NCBI GenBank assembly: GCA_046313675.1
Contig: JBKBXU010000065.1
Span: forward strand, 1-16,750
Reading direction: 5' to 3'
From: JBKBXU01 sp046313675
GTDB taxonomy: Bacteria; Bacteroidota; Bacteroidia; Cytophagales; Cytophagaceae
DNA length: 16,750 nt
Each line of letters starts with the position of its first letter. The first letter of the stretch is position 1. Under the pieces are notes generated by a model. It was not told where the DNA came from. It searched no databases and was given only the letters and a program-made list of their open reading frames with translations. The position numbers and the translations under genes were made by a program. This document shows, piece after piece, positions 1 through 6,723 of this stretch.

Positions 1-12
1 GCAGGAGCTGTT

Positions 13-624
13 TTAATGTTTAGTCTTTTGAGGTTTTCTGAACATGGGGTACATGGAAGGAGAGTTGCCTGACTTCAATTCTCCGCTTACCTGAAAGCCA
101 AACCGTTCATACAAAGGAATATTTCTTGGATTGGAGGATTCCAAATAGGCAGGCATGCCTTCCTGATCTATCATATGGAGTGCATGGCGTAGTAGTTTAG
201 AGCCCTGTCCCTCATTTTGCCGGAACGGATCAACACCTAATAAGGGTAGATACCAACAAGGTTCTTTTGGGTGTGCCCGATCCATTTGTTCGAAGAAACT
301 AAATGCGTCTTCTTTAATTTCCTCTCGGATATGGGTTTCAGCCAAGCCCACTAAGGTTTCCATGTCAGGTTCTACCTTGGGTGGAAGCCAAAGCGAAACT
401 CCGGCATATCCTTCCGTGTGGAAAGCACTTGAATGGCTTAAAGCCCGTCCTCCAAATGCATAGGCAAATTTAGGGAATAGCTGTAAATATGTTTCTGAAT
501 CCTTAAATACCCATCGGTTAAAAGGGTCAGCACTGAAAGCCAGAGTGAGTGTTGCCATAACCATCTCTTTAGATGATTCTTCCGCTGTTTTTATTTGAGT
601 AATTGTTTCTTTAACCTGTTGCAT
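13..624 (-). CDS. GNAT-family N-acetyltransferase
   Basis: This is a 203-residue cytosolic acetyltransferase of the GCN5-related family, which transfers acetyl from acetyl-CoA to an amine; the substrate cannot be told from sequence. The acetyl-CoA pyrophosphate-binding loop is visible as RQNEGQG (residues 135-141), after the beta-4 strand 'WYLPLLGVDP' and before helix 'SKLLRHALHMI'. The C-terminal 'LYERFGFQ' is the usual GNAT beta-6/helix region. The open frame runs upstream to 753, but I chose the ATG at 624 because the extra 43 residues are Phe/Ile/Asn-rich and unlike a GNAT start, while 'MQQVKETITQIKTAEES' gives a normal N-terminus. The length suits the family. It is transcribed away from the arsenic block and has no obvious link to it. 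Confidence 0.85.
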   Translation of the reverse strand: MQQVKETITQIKTAEESSKEMVMATLTLAFSADPFNRWVFKDSETYLQLFPKFAYAFGGRALSHSSAFHTEGYAGVSLWLPPKVEPDMETLVGLAETHIREEIKEDAFSFFEQMDRAHPKEPCWYLPLLGVDPFRQNEGQGSKLLRHALHMIDQEGMPAYLESSNPRNIPLYERFGFQVSGELKSGNSPSMYPMFRKPQKTKH

Positions 625-826
625 AATTGATACGTTACATGTTGGAAATATTAGGGTAGATTTCCTAATAAATACTTTGAAGAATAGATGGTTTACTGTA
701 ACTGGTAGTATGAAAAAATGTTCGGTTATACGCTTATTATTAAGGCTAATCAAGGTATAAAACCTGGCATGGCAGGATTTCGTAAAAGAATTAAGATTCT
801 TCTTGTGTAACTAAACCAATGCCAAT

Positions 827-949
827 ATGAAAACTTCAGAAAATTTAATTAAATGCAAATGTGCTGCCAATAACTGTTCTTGTGAAAAATGTAACTGCAG
901 CAGTTCCTGTGGATCCGGATGTGCATGCAAATGTAGTTGTTGTAATTAA
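827..949 (+). CDS. Metallothionein-like Cys-rich peptide (40 aa)
   Basis: This very short ORF runs from ATG 827 to TAA 949. It encodes 40 residues, 12 of them Cys (positions 10, 12, 17, 19, 22, 24, 28, 32, 34, 36, 38, 39). The Cys fall in repeated C-x-C pairs (CKC, CSC, CNC, CACKCSCC) with no aromatic residues, apart from a short 'MKTSENLIK' leader. This is the composition of a metallothionein, a cytosolic thiolate-cluster protein that binds soft metals such as Zn, Cd, Cu or As(III). I do not recognise it as a named family member: bacterial SmtA-type proteins are somewhat longer and contain His. It lies 230 bases upstream of an arsR operon in the same direction, so metalloid or heavy-metal buffering is a reasonable inference. 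No clear Shine-Dalgarno precedes it, as is normal in this phylum. The Cys density makes chance coding unlikely. Confidence 0.75.
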   Translation: MKTSENLIKCKCAANNCSCEKCNCSSSCGSGCACKCSCCN

Positions 950-961
950 AAACTTAGCATA

Positions 962-1015
962 AGGCCAAATTGTTAATATTCAGTAAGGTTAAAGACTGAC
1001 GTTATCATTTGGCCT
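962..1015. repeat. Inverted repeat downstream of metallothionein-like gene
   Basis: The arms AGGCCAAAT (962-970) and ATTTGGCCT (1007-1015) are perfect 9-base complements separated by 36 bases. The repeat starts 13 bases after the stop of the small Cys-rich gene. It could fold as a 3'-end stem that stabilises or ends that transcript, although no U-tract follows. A regulator site with two half-sites is the alternative. Confidence 0.35.
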
Positions 1016-1156
1016 AACCTAATCCGGTGAAACATAAGGAGTGTTTAATTATTCCCTCGTGCCTCATTTTGAACTAGTTTTTCCCTTTCTTAACAGGCTG
1101 ATTGTAAAGCGTATTTTTAAAATTAATTTTTAATTGTATTGGAGTTTATTTATATT

Positions 1157-1174
1157 TATCGCAATATTGCAATA
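1157..1174. promoter_or_regulatory. Palindromic ArsR operator, likely
   Basis: TATCGCAATATTGCAATA is an 18-base near-perfect palindrome (16 of 18 positions symmetric) with the perfect core GCAATATTGC at 1161-1170. It ends 5 bases before the arsR ATG. A dyad of this size directly upstream of an ArsR-family gene is the usual autorepression site. TATATTTA at 1151-1158 resembles the Bacteroidota -7 element (TAnnTTTG), which would place transcription start inside the dyad, but I could not find a well-spaced -33 TTG, so the promoter call is tentative. Confidence 0.6.
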
Positions 1175-1179
1175 TACTT

Positions 1180-1524
1180 ATGGGATTAACTAAAAAAGAA
1201 TTATTTACAGATACCCAAAACACGCTGAGTGATTTGGCAAAGGTATTGGGGCACCCTGCACGAATAGCCATTCTGGATCATCTCCTGAAGTGCAAAGAAT
1301 GTATAACAGGCGATATAGTACAGGAGACGGGATTGGCACAAGCAACCATAAGTCAACATCTAAAAGAGTTGAAAAGCATTGGTATTATAAAAGGAAGTAT
1401 TGAAGGAACGGCAGTTTGTTATTGCATTGATTCGGTAAGGTGGGAAGAAATTAAACACCTCTTTCTAAATTTCTTTGGAAAAAATAATTCAGAAGGCACT
1501 TGTTGTCAACCATTAACTATATGA
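1180..1524 (+). CDS. arsR: ArsR-family arsenic-responsive repressor
   Basis: This 114-residue winged-helix repressor probably leaves DNA when As(III) or Sb(III) binds. The ArsR core is clear: 'LAKVLGHPARIAILDHL' (about 19-35), recognition helix 'LAQATISQHLKELKSIGII' (52-70) and a beta-hairpin wing near 'GTAVCYCID'. The E. coli-type CxCxxC site in the recognition helix is absent. Candidate ligands are instead C38/C41 (CKEC), C80/C82 and a C-terminal C108-C109 pair, which resembles the ArsR group that binds arsenite through C-terminal cysteines (as in Acidithiobacillus). It is the first gene of the operon, its stop overlaps the next ATG (ATGA), and a palindromic operator sits just upstream. Arsenic specificity is inferred from the neighbours. 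Confidence 0.92.
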   Translation: MGLTKKELFTDTQNTLSDLAKVLGHPARIAILDHLLKCKECITGDIVQETGLAQATISQHLKELKSIGIIKGSIEGTAVCYCIDSVRWEEIKHLFLNFFGKNNSEGTCCQPLTI

Positions 1525-2156
1525 AAGAACTAATTAGCTTTTATTCTCCCTTGCAAGCCTATATTAAAAATGTCCTTAATTCTACAAATAAAATTTCGGG
1601 TGACCGTAAAGGTGAATTGGAGGGATTAGGGAAGTATGTAGCAGCAAAAATCCATGTAGGAGGGTTCGTAAACCTTAATTTTATCTGTACCCACAATAGT
1701 CGTCGTAGTCATCTTAGTCAAATTTGGGCAGGTACGGCCGCAGCATTTTATAAATTGGAAAACATCCATACGTTTTCCGGTGGTACCGAAGCAACGGCTT
1801 TTAATCCCCGGGCAGTAGCAGCGATCCAAAGAGCCGGCTTTAAGGTGAAAAATCCCGGAGGAGCTAATCCGGTATATTTGATAAGCTTTGGGGAGAAGGA
1901 GCCTGCTATGGAATGCTTTTCAAAGAAGTACAATGATCTATTTAATCCACAGGAGGACTTTGTTGCTGTAATGACCTGTTCGGAAGCTGACCGTGATTGT
2001 CCATTTATTCCGGGCGCCTCTTTACGTGTGCCAATCCGTTATAAGGACCCCAAAGAGGCAGATAATACTCTCCAGGAAACCGAACGTTATGACGATCGCT
2101 GTTTTCAGATCGCCACAGAAATGTTTTACTTAATGGATAAGGTTAAAAATGGCTGA
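1521..2156 (+). CDS. Arsenate reductase, LMW-PTPase/thioredoxin type
   Basis: This 211-residue cytosolic protein of the low-molecular-weight tyrosine-phosphatase fold should reduce arsenate to arsenite for export. The P-loop is CTHNSRR (C56-x5-R62, then S63), preceded by strand 'NLNFI'. A second Cys pair, C153 and C160 in 'TCSEADRDCP', has the six-residue spacing of the relay cysteines in thioredoxin-coupled ArsC of the S. aureus type. The acid region 'CPFIPGASLRVPI' follows. The protein has about 50 residues before the P-loop strand, where canonical ArsC has almost none; the extension looks helical and its role is unknown. ATG 1521 overlaps the arsR stop (ATGA) and is preferred to an upstream TTG at 1500. 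The 3' end overlaps acr3 by 8 bases. Confidence 0.88.
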   Translation: MKELISFYSPLQAYIKNVLNSTNKISGDRKGELEGLGKYVAAKIHVGGFVNLNFICTHNSRRSHLSQIWAGTAAAFYKLENIHTFSGGTEATAFNPRAVAAIQRAGFKVKNPGGANPVYLISFGEKEPAMECFSKKYNDLFNPQEDFVAVMTCSEADRDCPFIPGASLRVPIRYKDPKEADNTLQETERYDDRCFQIATEMFYLMDKVKNG

Positions 2157-3180
2157 TAACAAAGAGGGGATAGGTTTTTTTGAAAAATACCTGACCGTAT
2201 GGGTAATTATCTGTATCATTGGCGGAATAATCATTGGTGAATTTGCCGGGGAGGATATTAAAATCCTTTCCACGCTGGAAGTTTACCATGTGAACATTCC
2301 GGTGGCCATACTTATCTGGATGATGATTTATCCTATGATGGTTCAGATCGATTTTTCCTCCTTAAGGAAAGTGGGTGGGAATGTGAAGGGCTTAAGTCTG
2401 ACGGTCGTGGTAAACTGGCTGATTAAACCATTTTCTATGGCTTTTTTTGCATGGCTGTTTTTTGATCAATTATATCACGCATGGATTACACCGGAGCAGG
2501 CGAATGAATATATCGCAGGTGCTATTTTGCTTGGAGCGGCTCCCTGTACAGCCATGGTTTTTGTTTGGTCTTACCTTTCTTCCGGTGATGCCAATTTTAC
2601 ACTGGTACAGGTCTCTGTAAATGACCTTATCCTGCTTATCGCTTTTATACCAATCGTTCAATTCCTACTAGGAATCACAGATTTTCAAATACCTTACGGA
2701 GTGTTAGTAACGTCTGTTTTAGTGTTTGTAGTTATTCCTTTGGTGGCAGGATTCCTTACTAATCGATGGATTCTTAGCAGTAAAGGTGAAGATTTTCTTA
2801 AAGGTAAATTTCTTCCCGGATTAAAACCGTTCTCTATTATAGCCTTGCTTACAACCTTAGTATTATTATTTGCTTTTCAGGGTGGACAGATTGTAAATCA
2901 GCCTTTAAACATCCTGCTAATTGCTGTTCCTTTAACTATACAAACATATTTTATTTTCTTTTTAAGCTGGTTTGTAGGGAAATTTATTAAACTGCCTTAT
3001 AGGATCTGTGCCCCGGCTTCCATGATTGGTGCCAGCAATTTCTTTGAACTTGCAGTGGCGGTGGCTATTGCCCTGTTCGGACTTGACTCCGGAGCTTCCC
3101 TTACAACAGTAGTAGGTGTGTTAATCGAAGTACCGGTAATGCTTTCACTGGTTCAAATTGCCAAGAAATGGAAATATTAA
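2149..3180 (+). CDS. acr3: Acr3-family arsenite efflux transporter
   Basis: This 343-residue inner-membrane exporter uses the proton-motive force to expel As(OH)3, completing detoxification after arsenate reduction. It has about ten hydrophobic segments, starting at 'YLTVWVIICIIGGIIIG'. Family landmarks are visible: 'IPVAILIWMMIYPMM' in the second segment, the conserved Cys in 'LGAAPCTAMVFVWS' (C133), 'ASNFFELAVAVAIALFG' in the penultimate segment, and the conserved Glu in 'VLIEVPVML' (E327). Cys and Glu at these places are needed for transport in characterised Acr3 proteins. The length is normal. It starts 8 bases inside the arsenate reductase gene, so the two are probably translationally coupled. 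Confidence 0.95.
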   Translation: MADNKEGIGFFEKYLTVWVIICIIGGIIIGEFAGEDIKILSTLEVYHVNIPVAILIWMMIYPMMVQIDFSSLRKVGGNVKGLSLTVVVNWLIKPFSMAFFAWLFFDQLYHAWITPEQANEYIAGAILLGAAPCTAMVFVWSYLSSGDANFTLVQVSVNDLILLIAFIPIVQFLLGITDFQIPYGVLVTSVLVFVVIPLVAGFLTNRWILSSKGEDFLKGKFLPGLKPFSIIALLTTLVLLFAFQGGQIVNQPLNILLIAVPLTIQTYFIFFLSWFVGKFIKLPYRICAPASMIGASNFFELAVAVAIALFGLDSGASLTTVVGVLIEVPVMLSLVQIAKKWKY

Positions 3181-3230
3181 GGTAATTATATTTACTGATA
3201 ATAGCGTTTTAATTTATAATCAATAGCAAA

Positions 3231-3692
3231 ATGAAACTCTCAACATTTAAAGATCATCTTAAAAATTTGTCTGAAATTTCCTTTAGGTTATCCGACGGGA
3301 CATACGTGCCTGAACATTTTCATGTAACCGAGGTGGGGCTTATAAATAAAAATTTCATTGATTGCGGAGGAACTAAACGCAAAGAAACGGTCGTCAATTT
3401 TCAACTTTGGACAGCCACAGATTACGAACACCGTTTAGGCGCAGAAAAACTTTTGAAAATCATCGAGTTATCAGAAAGAGAACTTGGAATTGGGGACCAT
3501 GAGATTGAAGTTGAGTATCAGTCGGAGACTATAGGGAAGTATGGACTTTTGTTTGTTAATGGAGAGTTTATTCTTGATTCATTACAAACGGATTGTCTTG
3601 CAAAAGATAAATGTGGTGTTGAAAAACCAAGGATTCGAATTTCAACAAAAAACGAATCTGGTGAATGTACGCCCGGAGGAGGATGTTGTTGA
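3231..3692 (+). CDS. DUF6428 family protein with Cys-rich tail
   Basis: This 153-residue soluble protein matches what I know as DUF6428, a family repeatedly found in Bacteroidota arsenic operons; its biochemical function is not known. Recognisable stretches are 'VPEHFHVTEVGLINKNFIDCGG' (split here by position, about 26-47), 'VVNFQLW' and 'LGAEKLLKIIELSE'. The C-terminus carries four Cys in two pairs of regions, 'TDCLAKDKCG' and 'GECTPGGGCC', which look like soft-metal ligands. The gene lies 50 bases downstream of acr3 in the same direction and probably belongs to the same transcript. An arsenite-binding or chaperone role would fit the tail but is only inference. The family assignment is from memory of sequence pattern. 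Confidence 0.8.
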   Translation: MKLSTFKDHLKNLSEISFRLSDGTYVPEHFHVTEVGLINKNFIDCGGTKRKETVVNFQLWTATDYEHRLGAEKLLKIIELSERELGIGDHEIEVEYQSETIGKYGLLFVNGEFILDSLQTDCLAKDKCGVEKPRIRISTKNESGECTPGGGCC

Positions 3693-3771
3693 TCTTAAAA
3701 AAAGATTACCTTTATACACAATCTCTGTTTATATTTGCTTAATATTTTTTTTAATTAAAACATTAACTATA

Positions 3772-4197
3772 GTGACTGCACTAAGACATCTACATTCCAC
3801 CATGGCTTATATTTTATTGGCCGCATTGCTGGTATCCATATTAATCACGTTTTTTGCCTACCTTAAAAAGAAGCCTTTTACAGAAGGAAACAGAAAAATT
3901 GCTCTAATTGGATTTATATCAGCACACCTACAATTTTTGATCGGTCTTATTATTTATTTTGCATCACCACTGGGCGTAAGTAACTTCTCAGGTGAAAACA
4001 TGAAAAATTCCCTTGCAAGATTATATATGCTGGAACACCCTTTAACGATGATTGTTGCTATAGCATTAATTACCATAGGGTATATCAAAGCAAAAAAAGC
4101 ATCGGTGGATATAGTGAAGTATAATAAAATTCTTCTGTTTTATACATTAGGATTGATACTTATACTTACCAGGATTCCATGGATGGTTTGGCCATAG
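3772..4197 (+). CDS. Four-helix membrane protein, cytochrome b-like family
   Basis: This integral membrane protein has about four segments: 'AYILLAALLVSILITFFAYL', 'IALIGFISAHLQFLIGLIIYF', 'HPLTMIVAIALITIGYI' and 'ILLFYTLGLILILTRIPW'. Bacteroidota homologues are often labelled 'cytochrome B'. Intramembrane or flanking His occur in 'LRHLHS', 'SAHLQ' and 'LEHPLTM', so heme binding is possible but unproven. The frame is open from 3541, but that part overlaps the preceding gene in another frame. Family members begin just before the 'LHS' motif, so GTG at 3772 (141 aa) is my choice; ATG 3802 would drop that motif. The start is the weak point of this call. Its position in the arsenic operon suggests co-transcription, with unknown purpose. 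Confidence 0.7.
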   Translation: MTALRHLHSTMAYILLAALLVSILITFFAYLKKKPFTEGNRKIALIGFISAHLQFLIGLIIYFASPLGVSNFSGENMKNSLARLYMLEHPLTMIVAIALITIGYIKAKKASVDIVKYNKILLFYTLGLILILTRIPWMVWP

Positions 4198-4287
4198 GGG
4201 AGAAGGACTGTCTACAAAAAGTTTGAAATATAACCCAATAGCACAGCATAGTGAATTCATTCGTAAAACCTTATGTTTTATTATAAA

Positions 4288-4295
4288 AAAGGAGG
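4288..4295 (+). promoter_or_regulatory. Strong Shine-Dalgarno (AAAGGAGG)
   Basis: AAAGGAGG ends 6 bases before ATG 4302. It fixes the start of the DUF2892 gene. It stands out because other genes in this window lack such a site, as is usual in Bacteroidota. Confidence 0.7.
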
Positions 4296-4301
4296 TTTTA
4301 T

Positions 4302-4511
4302 ATGACAGAGAATGTTTGTGGAAGAGAACGATTGATCAGAGCCATTGTGGGACTTGTATTGTTAATAATAGGTTTTATTTTATCAAATACACTGGGTCTG
4401 ATAATAGGGCTTTTGGGTGCTTATTCGTTATTGACATCAGTAATCTCGATATGCCCTGTAAATACCTTAATGGGTAGAAATTCCTGTACCGTTTCCCGAA
4501 GTAGACGGTAG
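4302..4511 (+). CDS. DUF2892 (YgaP-like) small membrane protein
   Basis: This 69-residue protein matches the DUF2892 pattern: 'MTENVCGRERLIRAIVGLVLLIIGF' read as N-terminal Cys, 'RxxRxxxG' and a first membrane helix, then 'LGLIIGLLGAYSLLTSVISICPVNTLMG' as a second helix ending in the conserved 'CP.N..+G' signature. The two cysteines (C6 and the one before 'PVNTLMG') are conserved in the family. In other bacteria this domain is fused to or adjacent to rhodaneses or heavy-metal and sulfur genes. Here it closes the arsenic block, followed 20 bases later by an intrinsic terminator. Translation should be efficient given the strong ribosome-binding site. Confidence 0.85.
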   Translation: MTENVCGRERLIRAIVGLVLLIIGFILSNTLGLIIGLLGAYSLLTSVISICPVNTLMGRNSCTVSRSRR

Positions 4512-4530
4512 AAAATGAATGCAATCAAGA

Positions 4531-4560
4531 AAAATCTCCATGTAAAGGAGATTTTTTTTT
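4531..4560 (+). terminator. Rho-independent terminator of the arsenic block
   Basis: AAAATCTCC (4531-4539) pairs with GGAGATTTT (4547-4555) across a 7-base loop, and the T-run continues to 4560. It lies 20 bases after the DUF2892 stop, so it marks the end of the arsR-to-DUF2892 transcript. Confidence 0.85.
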
Positions 4561-4641
4561 GAATATTAACTAACCTTTTCATACCAAATGATTTCTATTA
4601 CTCTTAATAAATAGGAATGCCCATTAAAATTGGCTAACTTA

Positions 4642-4659
4642 AAGAATATTAATATACTT
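4642..4659. promoter_or_regulatory. AT-rich palindrome upstream of coiled-coil gene
   Basis: AAGAATATTAATATACTT is symmetric at 16 of 18 positions, with core ATATTAATAT. It sits 107 bases upstream of the ATG at 4766 in a gene-free stretch. It could be an operator, but AT-rich dyads arise easily by chance here. Confidence 0.3.
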
Positions 4660-4765
4660 CCTCTTTTGCTGTTGGTCTTTAGGCATCAAACCAAGATAAA
4701 CGGCTTTTTTTCCTTTGTATAGCGTCTACTATGCAATGCCATATCCGAGGGCATAAAATCCATAC

Positions 4766-4993
4766 ATGAGCGAATCCTACGAAGATCAACTGAAAAAATT
4801 CAAGAAATTAATTAAAGAAAATCAAGTCCTCAAAGCGCAACATCAACTATTACTGCTTGAAAATGAGTTGCAATCCGGAATTCAGGAGAACCTTATAGAA
4901 GAGCATAAACAGCTTATGCTATTAAAAAAACAACTGGAAAAAACGATAAGAAATGAAAGAGAGCGCCTGAAGAAATTTAATAATCCAAATTAA
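4766..4993 (+). CDS. Small coiled-coil protein, function unknown
   Basis: This 75-residue, highly charged protein is almost entirely helical in composition: Lys, Glu, Gln and Leu dominate, and there is no Cys, Trp or Gly-rich part. Leucine-rich heptad-like spacing runs from about residue 9 to 70 ('LKKFKKLIKENQVLKAQ', then 'LLLLENELQ', then 'LMLLKKQLEKTIRNERERL'), so it should form a dimeric or oligomeric coiled coil in the cytosol. I do not recognise a family. It stands alone between the arsenic terminator and the damaged secreted-protein gene, with its own intergenic region on both sides. A basic C-terminus ('RNERERLKKF') might contact nucleic acid, but nothing firm supports that. Confidence 0.6.
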   Translation: MSESYEDQLKKFKKLIKENQVLKAQHQLLLLENELQSGIQENLIEEHKQLMLLKKQLEKTIRNERERLKKFNNPN

Positions 4994-5151
4994 CTTCTCA
5001 TCGTGTATTTTGGTAATCTTTTCCCCATAAAAAAGTAAACCATTAGCCAGAATAAATTGATAACACCTTGTCGTACAATTTGACTTATTAAACTACTAAT
5101 AAAAACCTTAGAGAAGTAAGTTTAAAGGGGCATTTTCCTATGAGTTAAATA

Positions 5152-6723
5152 ATGAAAAAATGTAGTCTTTGGTTAATTAATTCTCTAAATTGCCTTAGAA
5201 AAAAGGTAGAGAAACAATGGCTTTATTTCTTCTACAATAATTTACTGGGGCGTATGTTATCAATATTTAAAAACCAGACTGGAGGCTTACACATTAAATA
5301 TGCTCTTTCCTTACTTTTATTATGCATTTTATCTCATGGTTCTTTTGGACAGATAGGTACACCCGACAATAATTTCGGCAATAATGGGTATGTGCAAATT
5401 GATCAAGATGTAAAGGGTTTTTCCATAGACTCCAGGGGGCGGATGGTTTTGGTATACCAGGTTTCTAGTAAGACTTTAAGGGTTACCAGACTACTTTCAA
5501 ACGGACAAGTAGATTTATCATTTGCCCAAAGTGGTTCCATGGAATGGAATAGTCCTGATCAAGATGTATCCAGTAATGATTTAAAAATTGCTTTTGATGA
5601 AAACAATGATATATTCATATCCTGTAACCTTCTGTCAGGTTATTCTTTTGATAAGGGGGCAATTATCTCTATTAATTCGGAAGGAAGCTTTACCTACTTT
5701 GGCGATAATGGTTTTCTGGTTACAGGCCTAACCGCCATTACAGATATGCTTGTTCAAAAATCAGGCAAAGTTGTAGTAATAGGTGTACAATTAGATATGG
5801 AGAGGTTTAATACGGACGGTACTAAAGATGAAACGTTTGTTTTTGAAAATTCCGGTTCTGTGATGTATAACTTTTATAAATTATGGAAAAATGAACATGA
5901 TGATATTTATATTCTTGTTTATCATGATTCTACTATTTTAAAAATTAATAAAGATGGCCAATACATTGATGGTTTTGGTAACATGCCTCAGGCAGGACAT
6001 TTGCTTATTGAAGGATTCAATTCCATGCATCAGATTTATCCGTTACAAGATTTTATATATGTATTAGGTTATGATACAAATTCAAGTTTGGTTTTATCCA
6101 AAGTATTCAATAATGGAAACTTAGATACTTCTTTTGGGTATGATGGTTTTTTTTGGTTTGAGTCAAAAGATCCAACCGGTCATTTTAGAGGTGATTTATT
6201 TGTGGATGAAGTTGGGAGGATCATGGTTTATGGTGGTATTCAAACTCCCGATCATAACTATAGTTACCAAATGAATATTTACCTTGTGAATCCCACTGGC
6301 ACTTTAGCTTCTCGAGATGTTTCAGATCAGCTTATACATGTAGGTGTTATCAGATATTTTGACTTTAGTCTTGATGGCCGATTGTTATATATAGGAGAGG
6401 ATATTGATCTGACACAAATTATAAAAGTAGATATAAAGAATAGACATAATTATACCTTACCTTCCATTCCTACCCGCTATCTTAGCTCATTACCCTATGC
6501 ACTTCCGGCCTATGAAAAACCTGAATACCTGACTTTGGAAATTGAAAATCCTGAAATAGCGATCATTCATGAAGGAAACCTGCTAGCTCAAAAAGTAGGA
6601 ATAACCACTTTGACGGCTACCTTAAAAGAAGACAAAGATTATTATCCACTTACAATCAACAGAACCGTAAAGGTAGAAGCCATTCCACCTGCTGTTGTTT
6701 CCGGAAGGGGTATAGTGCCTTAA
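5152..6723 (+). CDS. N-terminal half: signal peptide and delta-60 repeats
   Basis: The first ATG (5152) gives 523 residues, but ATG 5254 is likelier: it places a normal signal peptide 15 residues in ('YALSLLLLCILSHGSFG', then Q), whereas the earlier start adds a 34-residue basic leader. After the signal come repeats of the delta-60 type, seen as 'GTPDNNFGNNGYV', 'SNGQVDLSFAQSG', 'TDGTKDETF' and 'NNGNLDTSFGYDGF', each followed by strands such as 'DSRGRMVLVYQV'; these are expected to build a beta-propeller. From about residue 440 the chain changes to a BIG-like segment ('LTLEIENPEIAIIHEGNLLAQ', 'VGITTLTATLKED'). The frame ends at TAA 6721, before the domains present downstream. Confidence 0.75.
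   Translation: MKKCSLWLINSLNCLRKKVEKQWLYFFYNNLLGRMLSIFKNQTGGLHIKYALSLLLLCILSHGSFGQIGTPDNNFGNNGYVQIDQDVKGFSIDSRGRMVLVYQVSSKTLRVTRLLSNGQVDLSFAQSGSMEWNSPDQDVSSNDLKIAFDENNDIFISCNLLSGYSFDKGAIISINSEGSFTYFGDNGFLVTGLTAITDMLVQKSGKVVVIGVQLDMERFNTDGTKDETFVFENSGSVMYNFYKLWKNEHDDIYILVYHDSTILKINKDGQYIDGFGNMPQAGHLLIEGFNSMHQIYPLQDFIYVLGYDTNSSLVLSKVFNNGNLDTSFGYDGFFWFESKDPTGHFRGDLFVDEVGRIMVYGGIQTPDHNYSYQMNIYLVNPTGTLASRDVSDQLIHVGVIRYFDFSLDGRLLYIGEDIDLTQIIKVDIKNRHNYTLPSIPTRYLSSLPYALPAYEKPEYLTLEIENPEIAIIHEGNLLAQKVGITTLTATLKEDKDYYPLTINRTVKVEAIPPAVVSGRGIVP
6721..6723 (+). other. In-frame TAA splitting the secreted-protein gene
   Basis: This single TAA is in phase with open sequence on both sides. CAA (Gln), AAA (Lys) or GAA (Glu) would each restore the frame with one base change. 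Confidence 0.8.

Noticed and set aside
625..753. Longer N-terminus for the GNAT protein
   Set aside because: The extra 43 residues are Phe/Asn/Ile-rich and unlike the family; ATG 624 gives a standard length.
763..801. Short hairpins before the metallothionein-like gene (CCTG/CAGG at 763-776; AAGAAT/ATTCTT at 786-801)
   Set aside because: The stems are only 4 to 6 bases, expected by chance in AT-rich DNA, with no riboswitch-like organisation.
3541..3771. Upstream extension of the four-helix membrane protein
   Set aside because: The first part lies inside the DUF6428 gene in another frame and its translation is not protein-like; conservation should begin at the LHS motif.
4223..4477. 84-codon plus-strand ORF overlapping the DUF2892 gene
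   Set aside because: It overlaps the well-supported DUF2892 frame, has no family features and no ribosome site; the strong AAAGGAGG serves the ATG at 4302.
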